Source: Pelobates cultripes (taxonomy: Eukaryota > Chordata > Amphibia > Anura > Pelobatidae). Taken from it: DNA of 64,000 bases. The stretch spans positions 354,753,554-354,817,553 of the forward strand of contig OW240913.1 of NCBI GenBank assembly GCA_933207985.1, in the 5' to 3' direction. The notes under the pieces were generated by a model that worked only from the letters and a program-made list of their open reading frames with translations, made no database searches and had not been told where the DNA came from. This document shows positions 25,464 to 36,479 of this stretch, piece after piece. Position numbers and translations under genes: made by a program. Numbering within the stretch: position 1 is the first letter of the stretch; each line of letters starts with the position of its first letter.

Positions 25464-26600
25464 TCCTTTAATTCTGGATTTTAATTTGTAAGTCGTAGGA
25501 GGAGAGGGGTTTTAAAAAACATGTATTATGACCAAATTAAAGGAAAACTATAGTGTTTGAAATACAAAACTGTATGCATATAAAAATAGCAGAAATAAAT
25601 AAGTAGTTTCTTATTTATTTTTGCTAACTATTGTTTTTATGTGTTCTCTCTTTTTGAACGTTTTGCTTGCAATCTTTATAAGTCGATTGTGCAGCCGAAT
25701 ATATAGCTTGTTGACTAGTATTCCCTAATTAAGTTTTAGAATGCAATCAATCAAAGGACTCAAATATCGGCCTATGAAAATTGTACACGTCTATAAGGCA
25801 GATTTAAATACAATGGACTTTAGCTGGAGGGTAGATCCGAAGAAGCATTGTCGGCGAAACGCGTCATCACCCTACTACGTGGTAATGTCATCACGCAGCT
25901 GTTTCATGAGTTTCGTGAGACACTAGCCTTGTCTCAAGAAACTAATGGGGCCAGTCACGGAATACCAGCGAGCCGGTAGCTGGAAACCCGAGGGACGCTC
26001 AGACTTGGAGGTGACTAGTGTATTGACGGGGGAAATTTGACTTATCTGCTCTTTTTAAAGTTATAATAAAGTTTTATTGCTGTCCTTCATTTTACCAGAG
26101 AGGCCACATCTATAGATGTTACACTATGTGTTCTATATGTTTTTTGTTTTTGCATATTATGATACTACTACTACTAATATGATCAAGTATTGTAAGTGAA
26201 ATTTTGCACTGTACATTAATTGGTATTTGTTTGCACAATTATGCTTGCACATCGATACAATTGTTGCACAAATATAGGTAAGTAAAACGATTTTGCAGTG
26301 ATATTATTTTTTACTTTATACACCTGATAAAGATTGTGAGTTTCAGGAAATTCTTAAAACATTGGAGACTTTTGTGATTTCCTGAGGTGCAGAAGGGAGG
26401 TTATTCTAGAGTATTGGGCCTCCTGCCAGTTTTTATGGATTGTAATCTGAGAGTGTTAAATAGCTCTTTCCATGCTGATGCGAGCCGTCTTGTTGGCTGG
26501 TAGGAGGTGATACATTCTAAGATATGGCGTATTGCTAACCTATAGATGGCTCTTTAGAAAAGAACATCTTAAGCAGAATGTTCTGTTTTGCCAGTAACTT
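25464..26600. other. Non-coding DNA with a hammerhead-like relic
   Basis: No gene seen. The segment around 25740-26060 looks like the 3' part of a retroelement: it holds the ribozyme-like motif listed separately and ends in AATAAAGTTTTATTG near 26065. The rest is unassigned. Confidence 0.4.
25829..25872 (+). ncRNA. Degenerate hammerhead-like motif
   Basis: Core strands CCGAAGA (25837-25843, one change from CUGANGA) and GAAACGCGTC (25856-25865). Stem I can form by GAT/ATC and GGG/CCC around a small internal loop (25829-25836 with 25866-25872). Stem II is reduced to about two pairs, so activity is doubtful. As in the Penelope copies, an extra base follows the core A. Probably a decayed retroelement ribozyme. 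Confidence 0.4.
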
Positions 26601-27175
26601 TATAGCACTGACTTTGTAATAGGTATCAAAACGGGAAATGACTCTGGATCCTTCCAAGTAAACTTTCATTGAACAAGTGTCTTACTGGCTTTGAAATATA
26701 GTCCTTTAAATTCCAGCAGCATTGTGTACGACACAGGCCTTCTGAACCAGCTTGCTCCTGGCTGCCTGCTGCCGTCAACAACCATCCAGTACCGCCGTCA
26801 CGAATCCCCCCTAGAGGAATCGAATGAACGAGATGCAGCAGACTCACCAGCCCACCAGTGGACTCTCTCCAAATATAAAGGGATGCTACCCAGTCACACA
26901 TAGCAGCCACCAGCTCTCAGTTCTGTTGACACAAATAGATGCAGTATCCTTATACCCACACTTTTGCCACACGGACCGATAAGTTAAGTGGGAGGGAGCT
27001 GACAGCGCCAAGGTCCCTGCTCCCACCTTCTGAGGGAGACCTGGCAGCGAACCTGTTCTGCTTGCCAGGTCTCCGTGCGGTGCAGAGAGAGAGGGGAAAA
27101 GGCTGGGCAGAAGGATGGGAAGTGAGGTCACTTCCAGTATTCTCCTGTCTTGCGGAGTAACAAAGAAGAGCTGCC
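26601..27175. other. Non-coding DNA, no gene recognised
   Basis: The block 26690-27175 is GC-richer than its surroundings and may be repeat-derived. Its short frames on both strands show no domain. Confidence 0.35.
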
Positions 27176-27179
27176 TTGC

Positions 27180-27880
27180 AGAGACATCAGGTAAGCTCTT
27201 CCCTGTGCAGCTCCCCTGCACACATCCCCTCTCCCCCTTCCTTCCCCTGCACACATTCCCTCTCCCCCCTGCCTCACCTGCACACATCCCTTCTTCCCCT
27301 GCACACATCCCCTCTCCCCCTACTTCCCCTGCACAGATCCCCTCCCTGCCAGCCACCCTCCCTGCACAGATTCCCTTTATCCCTGCCTCCCCGGAACACA
27401 TCCCTTCTTCCCCTCCCTCTTCTGCACAGGTCCCCTCTCCCCCTGCACACAACCCATCCACCTCCCCTGCACACATCCCCTCTCCCCCTCCTTTCCCCTG
27501 CACAGATCCCCTCCCTGCACAGATTCCCTTTATCCCTGCCTCCCCTGCACACATCCCTTCTTCCCCTGCACACATCCCTTCTTCCCCTCCCTCTTCTGCA
27601 CAGGTCCCCTCTCCCCCTGCACACAACCTATCCACCTCCGCTGCACACATCCCCTCGCCCCCCTCCTTCCCCTGCACAGATCCCCTCTCCCCTGCCTTCC
27701 TGACAGCCAACCTTCCTGCACAGATCCCCTCTATCCCCTCCCACCGCACACAACCCCTCTCCCTCTCCTGCACAGATCCCCTCTCTCCCTGACAGCCGCC
27801 CTCCCTTCACCCCTCTTCCTCCCCTGCACAGATCCCCTCTCCCCTGCACACAACCCCTCTCCTTCCCCTGCACAGATTTT
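27180..27880. repeat. C-rich minisatellite
   Basis: Irregular tandem repeats of units like CCCCTGCACACATCCCCTCT (roughly 20-30 bp). The repeats keep all frames open: a 295-codon frame on - rich in CAGEG and frames on + rich in PAHIPS. These are low-complexity translations, not genes. Confidence 0.9.
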
Positions 27881-27983
27881 GCAGTGAGGTCTTATTTTAA
27901 GAAATGTCTGTAATTAGTTTCTGTAACAATTTCAGCACATCCCATAAACCTGTGCACAACAAGGATTTAAGAGAGTTGTAGTC

Positions 27984-28072
27984 AGAGGCGTAACTAGAAA
28001 TCACTAGGCCCCGGCGCGAAAATTGCCCTGGGCCCCTCCACCCCCATGTGTCTCATCGCCCTCCAGCCCCTC
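27984..28072. mobile_element. hAT-type left end carrying the start of a minisatellite
   Basis: CAGAGGCGTAACTAGAAAT is a terminus I know from amphibian hAT-type repeats. It is followed by CCCCGGCGCGAAAATTGCCC and the first units of the CCCCATGTGTCTCATC minisatellite that resumes at 29208. The opposite terminus was not found. Confidence 0.5.
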
Positions 28073-29207
28073 TGTAACGGAGCTCCCCGTACTCCGACTG
28101 AGTACCCTCCATTAATGGATGCTTCCTAGCTTGCGCCGAGGACCATAAGCACCGCACCGGACACCACAACCACCACAGACTCCAAAACAGTCCTAGCTTA
28201 ACAGGAGCCTCGCCGTCTTCCGTCCACCATGGATCAGCTTCTGTCCTCCAGGACCGTGTGGGGAAGACCTCTCCTCCAGGAGAGCGTAACAGGAACAGCT
28301 CTTAAAAGAGCTAAGTGATTAAAAGCTCAAGGGAGTATGCAGAGCATAGCAATCCCCAGTGTGATATAGCAGTTCCCTCCAATAACGAGACAAGGCTACG
28401 TATTGAGGGTCAAGAAGATCTGTATTACTTGGCACCAAAGGGCCTTCTTTTATGCAGGTTTTCCCTAAACATTACAGAAAACACTCCCAGCAATTACCCA
28501 CAAAAATCCTCCCCTCTGCCTGTGATCTAATTATGGCACACAATGCTTAACATAATTATCACAAGCAGGAAAAATACAGTTTTTATACATACACTGTAAC
28601 TTTAAAACCATACATCCAATCTTCTATTTCAGGCTGAAAAAAAAGTCCCATCGCCGAATGCAGCTGAAAGTTCAGTGTAGGAGAAGGTACAGGTCAGCGG
28701 TGTTCGTTGAAATGTGTAGCCGATTTTAGTTCCATGAATTTGGCTACACATACCGCTGACCTCGTGCGAATGTACAAAGCTGGCCGCCGCCACGTGTTGG
28801 TTTGGACGAACAGCGGCCACCCAGCGGTCAGCAATTTACCTACAGCAGGCTCCCAGCCTGGGAGGTAAATTGCTTGCACACTTCCACTTCTGGGTGGTCC
28901 GCCTGTGTGGTACTTGGTTCAGTAAGCCCCATTTACTGAACCAAGTGGGAGAAAGCCAGGGACAAGTTATTTTACAGGTCTGGGGACATAGTCTTAAAGG
29001 GGCATTGTTCACCAAAGTCACAAAATGTCCCCAGACAGTTCTTAAAGGGCCATACACACCCAATAAAAGTCCATAAGTTTTCAGGGGCAAAATCTCCCAG
29101 GGGCCATAGTCATGCGGAAGGAGGCTGGCAATTAGGCTTCTCCACAGCCCAGGGAAGCAGGGCCATTTGTCATTTAAAGGGTCAGTTACAAATTGCAGTT
29201 TGTGACA
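28073..29207 (-). mobile_element. Solo LTR with 5-bp target duplication
   Basis: A 1,135-bp block begins TGTAACGGAGCTCCCC and ends GTTTGTGACA on +. Read on - it is TGTCACAAAC...GGAGCTCCGTTACA, with the TG...CA ends of an LTR. Exact 5-bp duplications CCCTC flank it (28068-28072 and 29208-29212). The duplicated site is inside a minisatellite, which continues on both sides. Its last 14 bases are identical to the end of the LTRs at 29810-34187, so the two families are related. No internal region, so a solo LTR left by recombination. Confidence 0.82.
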
Positions 29208-29475
29208 CCCTCCATGCATCTCATTCCTCCCTCACATCCCCTCCATGTATCTCATTCCTTCCTAGCCCCTCCATGTGTCTCATTCTTTCCTAGCCCCTCC
29301 ATGTGTCTCATTCATCCCAAGCCCTTCCGTGCATCTAATTTCCCCATTGGCCCCTCCATGTGTCTCATTTTACCCCCAGCCCCTCCATGTGTCTCATTTC
29401 ACCTTCAGCCTCTCCATATGTCTCATTTCCCCCACAGTCCTTCCATGTGTCTCATTCCCCCCCACCCCTTCATTT
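29208..29475 (+). repeat. Minisatellite, unit about 27 bp
   Basis: Tandem units such as CCCCTCCATGTGTCTCATTC with small variation. This is the continuation of 28050-28072, interrupted by the solo LTR. Confidence 0.88.
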
Positions 29476-29809
29476 GATCTATTTCCACCTAAGCTTTTAA
29501 AACTTTTAAAATGTGTTTTTCAAAATATTAAAATATTAAATATTTCATGATATATACAAATATCAAAATATTATTTTTTTGTACCCAAAAATATGAAATT
29601 ACTTAACCATAAATATTAAATCGAGGCCTAAATCAAAGTGGCCAAATTAAGCCTAACCTAACTGATTTTGAAAAAAATCTAAATTTTCTTACTAATTTTA
29701 TTTTATACAAATGAAGGATATGTCATCTTGACTTATGAACTCATTAATTATTTTTGCATTTATATAGCGCCAACATATTCAGCAGAGCTTTACAATATTA
29801 TAGGAGGGG
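29476..29809. other. AT-rich DNA, then the left part of a split repeat
   Basis: 29476-29740 is unassigned. About 29745-29809 (TATATAGCGCCAACATATTC onward) is the left half of a dispersed repeat that resumes at 34193 after the LTR element. Confidence 0.55.
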
Positions 29810-30342
29810 TGTGACGGTAGTCACCATCACGGGGGATGGAAGACAGACACTATGGGTGGGTTCCCAAATTCCTTTTGTGTTTTGCCACATTGTGCCTATT
29901 ATTTGCGCAGGGTATGTTGAATGTATTGCTGGTCTGTGCTTCCCCCCCTCCCCCTTTTTTCCTGTCCTATTGTTTCCCCAGCAGGGCGTTGTCCCTGGGA
30001 CACTGCCAGACCAGTTTAAACTAGCTCCCCTCTCCCTCCTCAATCTCCCATCAGCCCTTGCTATTGTCTGACCCCATCCTCCCTTGTACTTTAGTAATCT
30101 ATGTAACCTATTGTATGTAAATGAGGCTGTTGGTGGCTTAAACTATGTGTGCTGTATTCATTAAAGAGTTGCTGTTTAACCTTCACCAAGTGTCGTCTGG
30201 TGTTTGCTGCAGGGTGGAAAAGGCCCTAAGTGATCCCAGTCAAGCCTCGGCGTCTGGGTCTGAAGTGTTTCAGGGTCCCTTATAGCTACAAGGAAGCAGA
30301 CTTGGCGGAGGTACTCGTTCAGAGTATTGGAGCTCCGTTACA
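29810..30342 (+). repeat. LTR 1
   Basis: 533 bp, TG...CA. It contains a possible polyadenylation signal, CATTAAAG, near 30160-30167. Near-identical to the other two LTRs. Confidence 0.88.
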
Positions 30343-30362
30343 TTGGTTGGCAGCGGTGGGAT
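30343..30362 (+). promoter_or_regulatory. Primer-binding site, tRNA-Leu type
   Basis: Immediately after LTR 1. The sequence TGGTTGGCAGCGGTGGGAT matches the complement of a vertebrate tRNA-Leu 3' end plus CCA, apart from one extra T. A second copy is at 32256-32275. Confidence 0.7.
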
Positions 30363-30437
30363 GGCTTCTTAGCAGCTGGAGAAACGTCCCTGGACACTGG
30401 CGCCTCTACTGGGATCCCACTGTGCTTTCTGGAATTC

Positions 30438-31079
30438 ATGGAAATGGATAGAGCTAGCACCCATGCAGCATTCCCATCTGAGGAGGAGTTACAGCAGAGG
30501 CTACAAGCAGCTCTGTCCCAGTACGATGGCCCTTTCTTAACAAAGGGTGAACTGGACCGGCGGAACTACTGGGCAGCCATCGCAGATCTCCCACCTACTG
30601 GCATGGACACTCATGGAGCAGAGGTAGAGGTTGTCGGTCTCCCCCTTCAGCAGCAGATTGAGTTACTGAGAATAGAGGTAGTCGATCTCCCTCCCCAGCT
30701 GAAGTTTGCTTTTCAGGGAGAGGAGGTAGTTGGTCTTTTTCCCCAGCGGCAAAGTGTAACCCCAGCAGAAGAGCTGGCATCAGGACAGAGGACCACTAGC
30801 CTCTGCCCCCAACTTGCAGCAACACCAGAAGTTGAGAGCAGGGAGGACAGCCTTTCGGTGATGGTGGAACTTGAGGAGTACACCACCACCCCAGCTGAAG
30901 CGCTGGCATTGAGTCAGAGCGCTGCTGGCCTCTGTGCCCAACTTGCAATGACGCTGGAGTTGAAGAGCAGGGAGATCAACCTTCTAGTGAAGGTGGAGTT
31001 CAAGGAGTGCGCAACTCCCCAGCTGAAGCGCTGGCATCGGGGCAGAGCTCCACTTGCCTCTGCCCAAATCCACTGGTAA
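30438..31079 (+). pseudogene. Unrecognised repeat-protein ORF, internal region 1
   Basis: The frame starting MEMDRASTHAAFPSEEELQQ follows the primer site by about 75 bases and is the only sizeable frame of the element. It has a hydrophilic N-terminal part, then imperfect repeats of roughly 35-40 residues recognised by PAEELASGQ / PAEALALSQ followed by LCPQLA / LCAQLA and a VESRE / LKSRE end. It resembles no gag, protease, RT or integrase I know. Compared with copy 2, a 1-base deletion in the C run near 31016-31020 shifts the frame, so the C-terminal part differs and stops early. It may be a structural protein of a non-autonomous element; that is inference. Confidence 0.55.
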
Positions 31080-31722
31080 CCCGCGAGCCTCAGGCATCAG
31101 ACACTGCTGATCCCACGGAAGAGCAGATCCCAGAGCAAGCACGGCTAACCTCAGCCCTTTGCCACAAGCACTGGGGGATCTCTATCCAATACAAATGGAT
31201 GAGACTCTGGTCTCTACCTGTAGTCCCCTGGAAGGTTGGACAATGAGCTCCGATCCCCAACCCCATGTCAGAGGGGGCCCAGCCACCCTGCCTTCCCTCC
31301 AGCGGCCGAGAGAGATCCAGGGAGACAGGACAGTGGGCATGCATCGCCAGGTATATGCTTTAGTAGATGCAGAGGTCATCTGGGTAAGTGCTGCTCTTCC
31401 ATGGGCAATTTGTTTGGGGTACCGATTCGGTGATGGCCTTGATGACCTGGATGTAGTCACTAACTTCAGAGTCAACTCGTCTGGGGTCTCCTGTATTGGT
31501 CTCCTTCTGAAGGGGGAGAAATATGCTGGAAACTATTCTGAGCTGGAGATACAGGGCTCCAGAATTGCTAGTGGCCCCCTAAGAGTGGAGTCATATGGGG
31601 ATAGGTTTGAGTTTGGGAAGGGGGCCATGGCAGATTCACTGGGAACTCCCTTTCTCCACTTCCAATGGAGATTCCGATTGGAGGTCTGGTACCTGGTTAG
31701 TCTACCTTTGGGGGGGAAGATA

Positions 31723-32255
31723 TGTGACGGTAGTCACCATCACTGAGGATGGAAGACAGACACTATGGGTGGGCTCCCAAATTCCTTTTGTGTTTTGCCA
31801 CATTGTGCCTATTATTTGCGCAGGGTATGTTGAATGTATTGCTGGTCTGTGCATCTCCCCCTCCCCCTTTTTTCCTGTCCTATTGTTTCCCCAGCAGGGT
31901 GTTGTCCCTGGGACACTGCCAGACCAGTTTAAACTAGCTCCCCTCTCCCTCCTCAATCTCCCATCAGCCCTTGCTATTGTCTGACCCCACCCTCCCTTGT
32001 ACTTTAGTAATCTATGTGACCTATTGTATGTAAATGAGGCTGTTGGTGGCTTAAACTATGTGTGCTGTATTCATTAAAGAGTTGCTGTTTAACCTTCACC
32101 AAGTGTCGTCTGGTGTTTGCTGCAGGGTGGAAAAGGCCCTAAGTGATCCCAGTCAAGCCTCGGCGTCTGGGTCTGAAGTGTTTCAGGGTCCCTTATAGCT
32201 ACAAGGAAGCAGACTTGACGGATGTACTCGTTCGGAGTATTGGAGCTCCGTTACA
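31723..32255 (+). repeat. LTR 2 (shared by both units)
   Basis: 533 bp, TG...CA, preceded by the polypurine tract and followed by the second primer-binding site. Serves as 3' LTR of unit 1 and 5' LTR of unit 2. Confidence 0.88.
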
Positions 32256-32438
32256 TTGGTTGGCAGTGGTGGGATGGCTTCTTAGCAGCTGGAGAAACGT
32301 CCCTGGACACTGGCGCCTCTACTGGGATCCCACTGTGCTTTCTGGAATTCATGGAAATGGATAGAGCTAGCACCCATGTAGCATTCCCATCTGAGGAGGA
32401 GTTACAGCAGAGGCTACAAGCAGCTCTGTCCCAGTACG

Positions 32439-33158
32439 ATGGCCCTTTCAACAAAGGGTGAACTGGACCGGCGGAACTACTGGGCAGCCATCGCAGATCT
32501 CCCACCTACTGGCATGGACACTCATGGAGCAGAGGTAGAGGTTGTCGGTCTCCCCCTTCAGCAGCAGATTGAGTTACTGAGAATAGAGTTAGTCGATCTC
32601 CCTCCCCAGCTGAAGTTTGCTTTTCAGGGAGAGGAGGTAGTTGGTCTTTTTCCCCAGCGGCAAAGTGTAACCCCAGCAGAAGAGCTGGCATCAGGACAGA
32701 GGACCACTGGCCTCTGCCCCCAACTTGCAGCAACACCAGAAGTTGAGAGCAGGGAGGACAGCCTTTCGGTGATGGTGGAACTTGAGGAGTACACCACCAC
32801 CCCAGCTGAAGCGCTGGCATTGAGTCAGAGCGCTGCTGGCCTCTGTGCCCAACTTGCAATGACGCTGGAGTTGAAGAGCAGGGAGATCAACCTTCTAGTG
32901 AAGGTGGAGTTCAAGGAGTGCGCAACTCCCCCAGCTGAAGCGCTGGCATCGGGGCAGAGCTCCACTTGCCTCTGCCCAAATCCACTGGTAACCCGCGAGC
33001 CTCAGGCATCAGACACTGCTGATCCCACGGAAGAGCGGATCCCAGAGCAAGCACGGCTAACCTCAGCCCTTTGCCACAAGCACTGGGGGATCTCTATCCA
33101 ATACAAATGGATGAGACTCTGGTCTCTACCTGTAGTCCCCTGGAAGGTTGGACAATGA
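32439..33158 (+). pseudogene. Unrecognised repeat-protein ORF, internal region 2
   Basis: Second copy of the element's ORF. It has the same PAEALASGQ-type repeats (three in this copy) and a longer C-terminal part than unit 1 (through PTEERIPEQARL to PVVPWKVGQ). Its N-terminal part is out of frame because two bases are missing near 32448-32450 compared with unit 1. So each unit is broken at a different place. Unit 2 also has a 21-bp insertion near 33480-33505, beyond the ORF. Confidence 0.55.
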
Positions 33159-33655
33159 GCTCCGATCCCCAACCCCATGTCAGAGGGGGCCCAGCCACCC
33201 TGCCTTCCCTCCAGCGGCTGAGAGAGATCCAGGGAGACAGGACAGTGGGCATGCATCGCCAGGTATATGCTTTAGTAGATGCAGAGGTCAACTGGGTAAG
33301 TGCTGCTCTTCCATGGGCAATTTGTTTGGGGTACTGATTCAGTGATGGCCTTGATGACCTGGATGTAGTCACTAACTTCAGAGTCAACTCGTCTGGGGTC
33401 TCCTGTATTGGTCTCCTTCTGAAGGGGGAGAAATATGCTGGAAACTATTCTGAGCTGGAGATACAGGGTTCCAGAATTGCTATTGGGGTTTATAGGGGTC
33501 ACAGTGGCCCCCTAAGAGTGGAGTCATATGGGGATAGGTTTGAGTTTGGGAAGGGGGCCATGGCAGATTCACTGGGAACTCCCTTTCTCCACTTCCAATG
33601 GAGATTCCGATTGGAGGTCTGGTACCTGGTTAGTCTACCTTTGGGGGGGAAGATA

Positions 33656-34187
33656 TGTGACGGTAGTCACCATCACTGAGGATGGAAGACAGACACTATG
33701 GGTGGGCTCCCAAATTCCTTTTGTGTTTTGTCACATTGTGCCTATTATTTGTGCAGTGTATGTTGAATGTATTGCTGGTCTGTGCATCTCCCCCTCCCCC
33801 TTGTTCCTGTCCTATTGTTTCCCCAGCAGGGCGTTGTCCCTGGGACACTGCCAGACCAGTTTAAACTAGCTCCCCTCTCCCTCCTCAATCTCCCATTAGC
33901 CCTTGCTATTGCCTGACTCCACCCTCCCTTGTACTATAGTAATCTATGTAACCTATTGTATGTAAATGAGGCTGTTGGTGGCTTAAACTATGTGTGCTGT
34001 ATTCATTAAAGAGTTGCTGTTTAACCTTCACCATGTGTCGTCTGGTGTTTGCTGCAGGGTGGAAAAGGCCTTAAGTGATCCCAGTCAAGCCTTGGCGTCT
34101 GGGTCTGAAGTGTTTCAGGGTCCCTGATAGCTACAAGGAAGCAGACGTAGCGGAGGTACTCGGTCGGAGTACTGGAGCTCCGTTACA
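33656..34187 (+). repeat. LTR 3
   Basis: 532 bp, TG...CA, slightly more diverged than LTRs 1 and 2. It ends directly at the right AGGGG duplication. Confidence 0.87.
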
Positions 34188-34192
34188 AGGGG

Positions 34193-34560
34193 GAAATTTA
34201 ACAATAAATTAAACAATTACAAAATGTTACAGGAAAAGTAGTCTGATGAGGACCCTGTTCTGACAAGCTTATAGTCTAGAGGAGGGATGGCAATCAAACA
34301 AGGTGGGATTGAAGACTAGAGTAGAGTCCGGTGGGAGCTAGGCAGGCTGTTCCAAAGGAAAGGAGCTGTTCGTGAGAAGTCCTGCAACAGTGAGTTAGCA
34401 GTATGGGTGAGACGTGCGAGCAGTGGACAGTAGAATGGCGGATCCTTACATTTTCTCGCACATAGAGAATATCTTTCAGGATAAGAAAGATATAGTTCAT
34501 TACATATTAGTCACAGCAAAAAAAGGAAAGGTGCAGACAGGGAGATACAGAGGTTAAGGG
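34193..34560. repeat. Right part of the dispersed repeat split by the LTR element
   Basis: Resumes (GAAATTTAACAATAAATTAA, then GATGAGGACCCTGTTCTGAC) where 29745-29804 left off. I know this combination as a dispersed repeat of frog genomes. Function and class are not recognised. Confidence 0.5.
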
Positions 34561-36479
34561 CAGCCAGTAGAAATTAGTATTACTGTATATATTTATTTAA
34601 TACATAAACAAAATTAAGTGAACATTCACTCACAATTTGTGCAGGTCTTATTTCTGTGCCCGGTGTGCCCTTTTAAGCTTGTCATTAGTCTTGCGTCTGT
34701 TACAGTGACACAGTGAGTGCTTCTATAGAAAGACAACATTTATTTGATACTAGTTATCCGATCCATTACAATATGAATTCTTTGTTGCTGGAAGCATTCT
34801 GTTAAGTTCACAATTAAGGACTTCATTCGTGGTACAGGTATTTCTAGAGAGTGGGAGGAGGGGGGGAGGGGAGGTGGATGAAAAAAAAACATCCTTCCTA
34901 TTTATTTTGGCCGTCATACAGCAAGCGTTCTGTTTCAAGTGGAAATGACTGATTTTATGCTTCATATTTATTTTTTCTACTTTTCCTGCTTCAAACGCTC
35001 AACAAGTCTTTCCACTTTTCAGTTATCCATTTATATAGCCGAATGAAAAATTTTTATGAAGCGAAGGAAAAATAAAGTGGGTCATGCAGTTTTAAAAAAG
35101 GCAAAAAAAAAAATCAACAGACTAAGATACACTACATAAAGTGCGACGTGCAGAGTGTCCTAATGGCCTCGGTAACTCGAGTAAAACTATTTTAATGAGC
35201 TCATCACTCTTCTAACCTGGTCGATCATGGCTTTAGCAAAAAAAAAAAAAAAGCAAGGAAATTAATGAGAAAGCAGACTTTTAGAAATGTCGATGATTGA
35301 CATCTTTCAAATTTCCATGCCAGCAACTAAAGGACGTCTAAGGCTACCGTGGCTGTCATACATCACTCTGTCTCAAATAGTGCTGGTGTGCACGCAAGAA
35401 GAGGCATGCAAACACTGAATTCGCTGCTACAAATGGCAGCAGGAATATAGTAAAGATTTATCTAAAAATATAGGAAAGTTGTCTTGTTAATTTCAGGCGG
35501 GATGTTTTATGTAAAAATGCAGCAAACTAGTAAACTGAAAACAATTTGCTAAATTCAAAAATTGCCAAGATGTGACTGTAGCAGATTTTTCCAAATGAGA
35601 TATTTTAGCCCGAAATCTAAAATAAAAATTTCAGGTTATGCTTTGACAAACTAACAAGCGCTAACAGAACAAAGTTATTTTTAAAATGCATTAAGACAGG
35701 CAACAAGAAGTATGTATCTTGTAAGGCTCGTGATGTTTTCTATCTCCCACCGCTCATTCACTTGAGTTCAGAAAAAAATCCAGAAGAGACTTTGCAATCA
35801 AGGTGCACAATGTTGTTTGTAGTAAATATAAAAATATTACTCTAAGTGACTGGATAGTGAGTTCAGGTCAGATGATTCTATTGTCTTGTAGCTGGTCACT
35901 CATGCTTTAAAGCATTGCTCTGGAGGTTGAAGTCCAGGTGTAGGGCTCTTTAGCCCCTGATCTCTAGAGTTGTAGAGCTTTTCTCTGCTTCTCAGCTGCT
36001 TATCAAATCACTCATCTCTTATAAACCAAAGTTTAGTAGTAAATTGCCCCCCAGGTATTGCTGGGAGGGGGCTGGTAACACCACTTTGCTATATACTATT
36101 AGTTATGTAGCATGGTGAGATCATACTGAATACCAGGCTCTGCGGCATATACAGGATATTTAACAACATATCTCCACCTCTCTGTTAGTGTAGGGGTCTT
36201 CAAGCTTTCCTTTGAGCTTAATTTCCAGCTGGTTCTGGAACCTACTAAACCCCTAAAAAGTGGGTTTTCAGTTCCATTGTGCAAAATGAGCTTATATGCC
36301 AACATAGGTTGGCATTGATTACACATCTGCTCTTGCTATGCCCCAACAGCGTAACAAGAATTCTGGCATACAGGCAATGTAGAGTATAAGGCATATGATA
36401 GTCGTGCACATTTTTTTAAATTAATCAATTAGGTAACAGGCTGGTCGTCCATGTCCTGATATAACGTTACGTGTGGCAG
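34561..36479. other. AT-rich non-coding DNA, nothing recognised
   Basis: No exon, RNA gene or clear repeat end. Short A and G runs only. Confidence 0.35.

Larger units (their letters stand above)
29810..34187 (+). mobile_element. Three-LTR tandem retrotransposon with AGGGG target duplication
   Basis: LTRs at 29810-30342, 31723-32255 and 33656-34187 (533, 533 and 532 bp) start TGTGACGGTAGTCACC and end GGAGCTCCGTTACA. Two internal regions (30343-31722 and 32256-33655) separate them. AGGGG lies at 29805-29809 and 34188-34192. Each internal region opens with TTGGTTGGCAGCGGTGGGAT, which fits the 3' end of a tRNA-Leu with one extra base. Each ends in the purine-rich TTTGGGGGGGAAGATA, a polypurine tract. 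No protease, RT or integrase is encoded, so it is non-autonomous. The TSD length fits Ty3/gypsy or other LTR elements using a 5-bp stagger. Confidence 0.9.

Noticed and set aside
26886..27773. 295-codon frame on the minus strand, rich in Gly, Glu and CAG-like residues
   Set aside because: It is the translation of a C-rich minisatellite; several frames on both strands are open for the same reason and none has a domain.
30343..30362. tRNA gene fragment
   Set aside because: Only about 19 bases match a tRNA 3' end, and they sit right after an LTR, as expected for a primer-binding site.
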